The translations under genes and the position numbers were made by a program. Positions 55,260 to 64,000 of a DNA stretch of 64,000 nucleotides are shown in pieces. The stretch comes from Paraspadella gotoi. Lineage: Eukaryota; Chaetognatha. Under the pieces are notes generated by a model, which was not told the DNA's origin, made no database searches, and was given only the letters and a program-made list of their open reading frames with translations. The stretch is from positions 9,483,216 through 9,547,215 of the forward strand of contig CM119268.1 of the NCBI GenBank assembly GCA_051294375.1, given 5' to 3'. Each line of letters opens with the position of its first letter. Position 1 is the stretch's first letter.

Positions 55260-58200
55260 ACCGCATATCTATATCTAATGAATAATTGCGATGGCGAAAA
55301 TGCAGGTTTCGTAGTGAAATTTTTATTTTTGTAAACCCCAAGAAAAAGCTTTACCAGAAGTGATTCCGGTGATGAGGAATGATGATGATGGAGGATGAGT
55401 CCTCCGTCGATTTCCCATGGTGAACCCCCCGTGATGTCTCATCGCTTCCCTTCCGTGAATGTCCTCTTCATGATGTCCCCGTGATGTCTACCGATGATGA
55501 GGAATCGTGGGTCTCGCGGTCAATATGACGAAGTCAACGTTCCCTGTCGGGTTGCGGGCTGCCGGTTCGCTTGCGGCATCCGCTGCGGATGCCCACTGTT
55601 AAAGGCCGTCGCGTCCAATCTTGGAGTTTTTCTCACGTCTTCCAGATGTGCGACGCGACCAACTTTCGACTTCACTGTGAATTGTTTTGGGATTTTTTTA
55701 AAAACGAAAGCTGGGGCAGCGATTAAAGTAATTTTTTAAGCCAGGTTCTTGATGTTTTTTAATTTTGTGATGTTTAATCCCGTACAATAGAAAGGAAATT
55801 AATATTAATACGTAAAATTCTAAAATATTGAAACACTTTGAGAGTTCGGAAGGTGGCTCTCATCTCAATGCTGAGAAAAGAGGAACGCGAATCAACTGGC
55901 GGTACCAGAATTTCCGGCATCCACATAAACGGCGCTATGCGTTAAGGCGACCAACAAAAACGATTTGTGCGAACCGACTAAACGCCATCTTCACCCTGAA
56001 CTCCGCCCGAATGAGAAACGAAATAGAATCAGATTATTACAATTAGACCTGGAGTTTTTTACCACGTTTAAGAAATTTGTCAAAGATTACAGAACGCATT
56101 TTTATTACAGTAGATTTGATCTTCATTAAGTAATAAATATTCAGGCATTTCGCCTGCATAAAATTTATGCAGAGACGCGAGTTCGTTCAAAGCTCAAAAA
56201 GATATCAGCATAACCTCATGAAAAGTTCGAATTTTTCAAAAAAAGTTTTGCGGCTTTTTGTTGCTTCGGGCTGAGAAAGACATCGCGTGTTTGTCATTTT
56301 ATGACAGAAATAAGAATCTAGGACATATGAACGTACATAAGAAAATCCGAGGAATACATTTCTCGATTTCAAGGTGGTTGACAATCATATGTTAAATAGC
56401 TCTTGTTATATTTATGAAGCGATGAGGCCAATGTTTTTGTGATGCGGAAACTAGTTTTTAAGTCAGCTAATAATAAATCTATACATTGCTTCAAATATTC
56501 GCAACAGACTAGTCGGTCCAGCTTTAGATGAACGGTACCTTCAGGAAGTTGGGAAAAGAGTTGAATGCTTTAAGGCAAAAACTCTTCTTTGAACTATTAA
56601 AATAGAAATAAATACTTAAAAATCAATTCGTTTATAAAAATGTCAACAAGTAGAATTAATAATTATGTTTTAGCAAAGTAACATGAATTTAAACTTCACC
56701 GGATGATCAAAAAAATCATCGATTTTCAATAAATTCGAATATAAAAAATAGATTCGAAAACGTCATTAACTCATTCTCAAAGGCGCGCTTACGTCACCTC
56801 ACCGCTGAAAAACGCGGTTTCCTAACTAAAAGTAGAAAAAGGAGTTTCTTCCTGGAAGGATTATACCATCGTTAACTCTGCGCGCTAGTCCAGTAAGTGT
56901 CTTTTTTTTTTTTTTGAAAAAGAAGAAAGAAAAGAGCATCCGCACATCAATATCAGATTCATATGAGGGACATTAAAATATTAAATAAATAAATAAATAT
57001 ATAATAATGTTACACTTATGAATAATATATAAACTATTTTTATCCAAAAGTTTTTAAAATTTTTACTTGAATTTTGCTTCCACTTGCCGTAGCATAAAAT
57101 GGAAAAAAAAATTCAAAATATTTTAAATAACTCTGGTTAACTTTTCTCTAGCGGCGAATTCTACTTATAACCTAATCGCAAATAAATGCTTATATCAATC
57201 AAAAAGGCCTATGCAAGCACCGAAAGTCGATAATAAGTTTATAGAACAATATGAATCCAGATTCCCAAGAGGGGAAAGAAGCAAAGCCTGCTCGGCGAAG
57301 CAGCTGCTCGCCACATTTATTCTTTGACTTTGTGACGCTTGGTCATATAGGTCATCCTTAATGACTTAAGGTCATTCCGAGTCGCCGAATTATCTGTCAT
57401 TTCATTGAAAACTGTCAAAATATATAACTGTAAATATTAATATACACTATAATACTTAGTTAGTATTATTATTAATTTATATCCTTATCATTATCATAAA
57501 AACTTATTAGCTTTTCTTAGTATTAGCAATTCGTAGTGGATTTACAAGAGCCCACCCAATCTTTCGATTCAAATGGACGAGTCATTTTTACAAAATCCAT
57601 CACTAGTGAAACAAACATCATTGCTTTTTATTTGGCAAAAAAATTTGTCTTAATATTAACTTTACAAATTCCCTGTGGAAATATGATGGTCTCTTCTACA
57701 ATTGTCACTTTATTTCTCATTAAGTAATTCTATACGATTCCTTATTTTATATAACCAAAGTCATACAATCTTAATCCATGCATATACAATTATAATGCAT
57801 ATATAATTCCAAAATAAAACAAGTTATAAAAACTGTCTTGTCATTCTGACTCTCTTGAAAACCTATAGAGCATTGAAGTACTTAATTAACTAATTTGACT
57901 ACTGAACTAAAATTGACTAATTTTAATTAATTTAACTAATTTTACTAAATTAACGATGCTAAGAGCAACAGGAAAAAATCTCCATATTAATCATTATGAC
58001 TATTTAAAGCTTGAATATAACGCTTGATAAAGAGAAAGTAAATACTAACTTATACAATACCAAAAGCTTGCGTAAATTTAAAAAACATTAATTTACACAG
58101 AAAATGTTTTAGTTCTATTTTTTTCGCACAAGAAAGTTATGAAACAATTTACCAGGATTTTGAAAAAAAACTAAAAACCATTTAAAAGCATTAGACTTGA

Positions 58201-58840
58201 ATGTCCGAAATAGAAAAATAGACAACTGACAAGATCTTTGTATGTGGTAAAAGTATTAAGCTTTGAAAACAACACCAACGGATGTTACACTGGCAAGGCC
58301 ATGGAAAGATTGTAATGTTCATAAATAGGGCATTAATTATTATAAGTGTAGTTTATACTTAAAGGGAAATCTCATAAATAAAATTAATTAGAACTAATAA
58401 TAAGAAAGAATACATAAAAGATACGTAAAAATACTGTGAAAAAATTTAAGTTCAAAGCCTTAATAAGGGACATTTTCCACTGGGCTTCAGGTATTAAATA
58501 ATGAATAGTTAAAGGTCGCTAAAACCGGTTCAAAAAATATCAAAATTTCACTTCTCACAATTACTCATCTATCTATAAAATCGCGATCACTTTTATAACG
58601 TATTTATACTTTCCCACCACAAATTATATCTCACTGTCAATTAGCACTAGAGAGCTTTTAAGTCCATACCAGCTCACCGATGCTTTCTATCTCTTCACTT
58701 TTCCTAACTCCTTAGATAGCGAGGCGTGGTCCTTTCTATTTCCATCATTGTTGCATCTTACTTCTCGTTGAGCGAGTGCAGCAATATATTATACATGCAC
58801 CATATCAGAAACGACAATCAATGGTCAACAAAGTAACAAC
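55260..58840. other. AT-rich region without a supportable gene
   Basis: Codon-like GC-rich patches are absent except for short stretches near 55500-55700. Simple words such as ATGATG (55370-55500) and AATTAATTTAACT (57880-57950) occur. I see no RNA gene or mobile element. Confidence 0.5.
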
Positions 58841-58849
58841 CAGAATCTA

Positions 58850-59700
58850 GGCGAAGGGAACAACACGTTGAGCGCACTTCGTTTTCAGAGTAAACTTATC
58901 TATCATCATCAAGCAACGCAAGCACCTGAGGAAGGTTATACGAGGAGTACGAGGAGATCGGTAACGGCGTTGTAAACGGCAAACACTCACGTCATGCTGG
59001 TATTTACCGAGTGGCGTCGGCGGCGAGACAGGCGAGTCAGATAGACAGCACACTGATTGTGAGGACGTTTACTTGACGTCTGGTGGGCATACAGAGTCGA
59101 GAAATAAAAACGTACTAGGATACGCACAGATGCAAGATTCCGCGCACGCGACAGAAGACGTATATCGATCTATCTCGCGTATGTATGAGCCTGCGACGAT
59201 AACACCTCCGTAATCTGAATGAGGCGTTCAAGTACGACGCGGAAGAGAAGAGTTGTCTTCTGCCCAAAATGCGAATACTGAAGATCGTGCCTTGCCTGCT
59301 CCTATGAGCGTAGCGACGCGGCAGCTGTTCTGCGACTGCGGAAGAAAGAAAAGAAGACTGGGCAGAGCAGGCAGAGAATCTCTGTGTGTGCACTCGTGAT
59401 ATGGCGGCTTCAGGCGAGGGTCGACCGTGCCGCAGCGCGACTAGAGTGTAAGACACACTCTTCAGAAGAGGGAGTCCGTCGAGTAGAGAATGTGAGAGAC
59501 GACAGTGATCGCGCTCGGTGGAGTAAGGCCGGAGAAGCACGCGAATCTCGGAGGAAACGACAGAGCTCCCCGACGACGATGCGGATTCGTATAAGAGTGA
59601 TTTTGACGGCCCGCAGTTGCGTTGCTGATTATGTGCACCATAGATAGCACAGTTTTCGCACGTATTTCGACGTAGCCCATGGCAGTCAAAAACGGCCATC
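58850..59700. promoter_or_regulatory. GC-richer island, possible promoter or 5'UTR
   Basis: About 850 bases of balanced, CG-containing sequence lie between AT-rich flanks and next to a (GA)n tract. A 194-codon open frame on the minus strand (59699 to 59115) has no recognised domain and an ordinary Arg/Ser-rich composition. I prefer a promoter or 5'UTR reading, perhaps for KANK. This is an inference from composition only. Confidence 0.25.
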
Positions 59701-59822
59701 CTGTTATTTTCGATGAAAAAAAAAAGAGGAACAAAAGAATTTTCGTCTTTTAAAGCGGAAAAAGGAGAAGCTAATTTTGAGATGTGGACGCTGCAGGGCC
59801 CGTGACAGGAAATGGGTAGTAG

Positions 59823-59826
<4 letters not shown>

Positions 59827-59869
<43 letters not shown>

Positions 59870-59896
59870 GAAGAGAGAGAGAAGAGAGAGAGAGAA
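59827..59896. repeat. Interrupted (GA)n tract
   Basis: GA repeats with AGG and AAG interruptions, followed by A-rich sequence up to the gap at 59982. Confidence 0.9.
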
Positions 59897-59981
59897 GGAT
59901 TTGAAAAAAATATAAGAAAAAAAAGAAAAAAAGAAGAAAGAAATATATAAATAAAAAGGAAAGAAATGAAAGAAAGCAAAA

Positions 59982-60006
59982 NNNNNNNNNNNNNNNNNNN
60001 NNNNNN
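59982..60006. other. Assembly gap (25 N)
   Basis: A fixed-size run of N between A-rich sequences. Confidence 1.
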
Positions 60007-60056
60007 AAAAAAAAAGAAGATAAAAACAGTAATTAAAAAAAAGTGAAAAGAGGAAA

Positions 60057-60059
60057 ATA

Positions 60060-60139
<80 letters not shown>

Positions 60140-60140
60140 A
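60057..60140. repeat. (AAAG)n microsatellite
   Basis: About twenty-one tetranucleotide units in a row. Confidence 0.97.
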
Positions 60141-60379
60141 ATACAGAATAGAAAAGAATTCCCTTCCAGATTTCCCCCCCCCTAATTTTCCGTCATCTTT
60201 TCACTTTGCGTCTCTCTACATTCATGGCTTCTCTTATTTATACTCTTCACTCTTCACTCGCTCCAGTTCCTTTCACGTGAACTCTCCTTCACTCTCACTG
60301 AATTTTCTTTCGACTCAACCGCGATTCTTTTTCCGCCCGCAATTTTCTTCTTGTCAACAACTGAGTCGACAGAAGCATT

Positions 60380-60410
<31 letters not shown>

Positions 60411-60422
60411 CTAACAACAACT
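60380..60422. repeat. (AAC)n run
   Basis: Trinucleotide aac repeats with one interruption. Confidence 0.9.
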
Positions 60423-61260
60423 TCACTCTGTTAGGATTATTTTTAAAAAATAAATAATACCATTTTGTTCACCATTCTTTGGAGGCACGCGCCGCTTTTG
60501 CCATCTTGAGCCTCCGTCTGCCATTTGGGAGAGAAATGGAAAAAACAAGTAAAAAAATAGGAGAGAAATATGGAGAGTAAGGCGTAGTAAAATTTCTAAA
60601 TTTAACTTTATTAAATTTTAAAAGTGAGAAATGACAACATTATACAATGAACATTTATCGTAATAAAAACTTTATAATTTAATTCTCTTTCAATTTACGC
60701 AGTAGGCCTTTCTACTACTAAGTCTAAACCAGATAAGATGTGTTAAATTCCAAACAGTTTTTTTCATAAAGATATTTTTCGCAGAATTTGGATCTCATTA
60801 AACAAGTGAATAACAAAGAAATATTACTCTTTATGAAAATTCCTTCATTAAGTGGGTCAAAATTAAAAAAAAGCATATTTAAGCTGAAAATTAATCTTTA
60901 TATTAAAGTATAGTTTTTTTTAATTTTTTAACCCACCATATGAAAATGGGTTTTAAAAATGATTTATATTTTCGTTTTTCACTTTACGAGGAATGTCAAA
61001 TCTGCAATCAAAATTAAGAAAAGCCTATTTTAAGTTTTGTCATTTTTATAAGGATAGTTCCGTATTATAAAATATAGCCTTATGCGAAAATAAAAATAAC
61101 ATTAATTTTTTTAAAATTAATGTTCACTGATGGTATGTTGGTTCTAATTGACTTTTAAATTCGTTATTACTTCACTACCTTAATGTGAGAGTGAAAGGGA
61201 TAGGAAGAGAAGAGCAGAGAGAGCAGAGAGAGAGAGCAGATGAGCAGAAAGAGAAAGAGG

Positions 61261-61263
61261 AAA

Positions 61264-61302
<39 letters not shown>
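61261..61302. repeat. (GA)n run
   Basis: GA repeats just upstream of the candidate exon at 61384. Confidence 0.9.
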
Positions 61303-61305
<3 letters not shown>

Positions 61306-61383
61306 AAGATCTTCAACCCTAAAGTTGCCAATGTTCTACGACGCTAGCGATCTAAAATTTCGACTCAATTCTATAATTTACAG

Positions 61384-61551
61384 TTTAAGGTTTACGACTG
61401 CCAAGACGTCGTTGAGTTGAAGAGCGAATTTCATCCTGTTTGTGTCATTGGCTTTATCTGCGCCGGCATCGTTTGCGGAGGCGTTTCTGGCGTCACCGTG
61501 ATTTCGTCTTTGACAATGGCGTCCATGTTTGTGACGAGTTTTAAGGGTTAA
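61384..61551 (+). CDS. Candidate terminal exon with a membrane-like segment
   Basis: After 'ctataatttacag' (acceptor-like, ending 61383) a frame runs 55 codons to TAA at 61549. It starts FKVYDCQDVVELKSEF and continues into a Gly/Val/Cys/Ile-rich stretch, 'VCVIGFICAGIVCGGVSG', that could cross a membrane. The segment is the only GC-richer patch for kilobases. The minus strand is also open here (ATG at 61526, 31 codons) but has no usable donor. No upstream exon was found, so this is weak. Confidence 0.22.
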   Translation, partial: FKVYDCQDVVELKSEFHPVCVIGFICAGIVCGGVSGVTVISSLTMASMFVTSFKG

Positions 61552-61609
61552 GTTAAGTTAACGTCGACGTCAATGGTTATTGGTTAATAATAGTTGGACT
61601 TAACGACGT

Positions 61610-63060
61610 ATCTTAATCTAGATAGTATCTCACACTGAATCTTTCTCTCTCTCTCTTTCTCTGTCTCTCCCTGCTTCTCTCTCGCTCTTCGCTCTCTCTC
61701 TCTTACTCAGGCTCATCTACTTCATCTTGCATGCTCTCTCTCTCTCGTCTCTCTCTCTCTCTCTCGTCGTAGCACGCTCACGGTTTTTTCCTTGAAGAAA
61801 TGATCATTTGATTTCCTGTTCTTCTTCCGCCGATGGAATCGGAATCCGTGGCATCGAGACGGAAGGTCGATTTCTCAAAGGTGAACGCGTCAAGAGAAGA
61901 AGAAAAGAAGAGAAGGAGAAAGATAGAAAGGAAGAAGGCGAAAGGAGAGAAAAGAAGGAAAGAGAAGAAGACAAAATAACATGGGAATTTAGGAAAAGGA
62001 AATTAAAAGAAAAAAAAGAAAGAATAAAAGTAGAAGGAAAAGAAGAAAAAAGAGGAAACAGAAAGAGGAAAAAAGAAAAAAAAGAATAAATAAGAAGAAA
62101 AATGAAGACAAGAAAAAAAGAAGTAACAAGGAAAAAGATGTGAACAGAAGTAAGACGCAAAAAACTCTCTCGCATGAAAAAAAAAAACAATAAAAAAAAA
62201 AGGAAAATTAAAGGCAGTCGCTGAAAAAGTAAGGAACTTAAGTCTTACCAGAAGTGAATCGAAAGAACGAAAACAAAAAACAAGACAATTTTTTTTTTCC
62301 ATTAAATTACAATTAGAGAAGAATGGAGAGAGAGAGAGAGAGAGAGAGCTAGAGAGAGAGAGAGACAGAACCACATTTAGTTCTAATAAAAAATATTCGT
62401 ATCAAAAGTATTGATTCCTAACCAACCTTCGGACCATCCGACGAAAAAATACCAAGCATTAAAACCAACCAAGCAAAATTGTCTTGTTGAGAAACGACTT
62501 CTTCTCGAAACGTCTTCCCCCCGCCCCCTTTCTCTCCGCCCCCCTTTTTCGTTCCACTTTCCCTTTTTACGAAGAAACTTTCCTTTGAGTCTTAGTTTAG
62601 TAACAGGTTGTAAAATAACTCGAGCGAGAAATTCAGCCGATCGGGTTTATCTTTTTCTTTGATTCGCTTCTCAAAAGAAAAGCGTCTAAACTAAATAAAC
62701 TCTTTTTCTCTTGTTTGTTTGTTTGTTTATTTTCGTTTTTATCTGTCGCGGCTTCGGGTTTCTTTCTAATTTCTTTTTTTTATATAATTATCCTCACTAG
62801 GCTTTTTTTTTTATATATTTCTCTTTTTGAGTTTTTGATTTAATGTAGTTTTTTTCCTTTTTTTAAAAAAGTTTCTTTAATATCTCATGTTTCTCGATTT
62901 TTTATATTTCATTTTAATATTTTTTACGTTTTTTCTATGTTATTTTTTTTTTAAATTTGGTTTTGTGATTCCTTCTTTTTTTTCGTTAAAAAATCGACCA
63001 AAAGGGATTGAGGATTTTACCGAGTTTCCGTTCGCGAGTGACACCAAAAAATGCGTACCA
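61610..63060. other. CT/GA-rich and A-rich low-complexity region
   Basis: CT tracts at 61640-61770, purine-rich A/G sequence at 61890-62170, (GA)n at 62322-62365 and T-rich DNA after 62700. The long ORFs here are compositional artefacts. No gene is seen. Confidence 0.6.
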
Positions 63061-64000
63061 TTTCTCATTGGATAAATGTTTGTTAAATTTTCTTTCCTCA
63101 TTTTATAGCAAAGTACTTGACATTTATATTTTAATTTCATGAGATTAATTTGATATTTACTTATGTAAAACAACCTTTCTTTAAAGGTCATTCAATTTCA
63201 TCTTCAGTAAAAAACTAAATCTTAAAAAAAAAATTATTATAAATTAATTATTCATTAATTACTTAAAATTATTAAAATTCACTTACACCATTAAATTAAG
63301 AATTATCTCCTTACGATATAAAATAATTATTCAAGACAGTCAAGAACATGCTCAGGACAGCATTTTTTTCTAATTGGACGAGTTGTATAAAGAAAATTTA
63401 AGATTTACAATTAAAAAAATTAATAAAAAAATAGTACTCAGAAATTACTCAACATTACAATAATTCAGATACGCCATTGATTAGATCATTAATAGGGATT
63501 TTTTATGATGTAAAAATTTTTTTTAAATTCAATCAAGAACACGCCTAAAGTAGGTTTTTTCACCAATTTTAGTGAGTTAAATAAAAAATTAAACATAGAA
63601 TAGTAAATGAATTAAACACGAAATAAAACTTATACATAAAAAACGTCGAGTAGTTCTCCTACTAATGATATACTTATGAATTATATTTATTAAATATTTA
63701 AAGTAGAGTAAAGATTTTTTTGGAGTCACTCGCGAACGGACACGGGGTATTTTTATCTCTCTCTCGCTCTCTCTTCAATATTTTTTTTAACTCGCGGAAA
63801 TTCAAATAATTTATTGCTTTGTATCACTTGGTTTCGCTTGATTTACGAATGAGTTATTTTTTTTCATAACTGTTTAAATAGTTAAAATAAATAAAAATAA
63901 AAAATAATAAAAACTTTGAACGAATCATGCGGGATGATTCAAATAAAAAAAAAAAAATTTTACAGAAAAACTTAGTTCGTTTTGTAAAAAGTAAAGATGG
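63061..64000. other. AT-rich right edge without a supportable gene
   Basis: Very AT-rich sequence without splice-framed open frames, RNA genes or repeats of note beyond a short CT run at 63758-63772. Confidence 0.5.

Noticed and set aside
59115-59699. 194-codon minus-strand ORF
   Set aside because: No domain, repeat or splice context recognised. It may be open by chance in the GC-richer island, so I treat it as possible regulatory DNA rather than a gene.
61431-61526. Minus-strand 31-codon ORF opposite the candidate exon
   Set aside because: It starts with ATG but reaches a stop without any GT donor, and is too short to stand alone.

Overview
The window is metazoan nuclear DNA, best explained as an invertebrate with a compact gene layout. 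Nearly every gene is split into many short exons by introns of about 55-200 bases. Exons are GC-rich and introns and spacers are AT-rich. The genes are animal families: SIRT1, MED29, CARNMT1, RPL18, WDTC1, ERMARD, KANK, a Tudor/CS piRNA-type protein and a KIND-FERM-PDZ scaffold. I cannot name the phylum. Exon ends were set by hand from splice signals, reading frame and remembered family sequence. For eight genes the exon lengths sum to an exact multiple of three.

From the left edge to 34.6 kb there are nine genes on the plus strand, head to tail: the 3' part of a TDRD12-like gene (1-3745), a seven-finger C2H2 protein (4445-7033), SIRT1 (8519-14298), MED29 (14729-16241), CARNMT1 (17061-20281), RPL18 (21627-22556), ERMARD (22718-25340), WDTC1 (25547-29396) and a KIND-FERM-PDZ-PDZ protein (29824-34571). 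RPL18/ERMARD and ERMARD/WDTC1 lie only about 160-210 bases apart, with splice-acceptor-like sequence before the downstream ATG. That would fit trans-splicing or polycistronic transcription, but is not proven. The long introns carry mobile DNA: a 5'-truncated non-LTR retrotransposon fragment and a fold-back element in SIRT1, an inverted-repeat element with a hammerhead-like core in MED29, and a pair of about 255-base direct repeats in CARNMT1.

A KANK gene converges on this block from the minus strand. Nineteen coding exons can be traced from 46395 down to 35283. Its 5' end is not found; one candidate upstream exon lies at 54994-55140.

From about 46.4 kb to the right edge I see no confident gene. 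The stretch holds microsatellites, five runs of N, a satellite-like array with a hairpin in each unit (49.2-50.7 kb), a GC-richer island near 59 kb and long AT-rich sequence. It may be first-intron, 5'UTR and promoter territory of KANK plus intergenic DNA.

In function the genes are mixed: transcription (MED29, SIRT1, zinc finger), translation (RPL18), metabolism (CARNMT1), ubiquitin-ligase adaptor (WDTC1), ER/RNA biology (ERMARD), piRNA pathway (TDRD12-like) and cortical scaffolds (KIND-FERM-PDZ, KANK). I see no pathway-level cluster.
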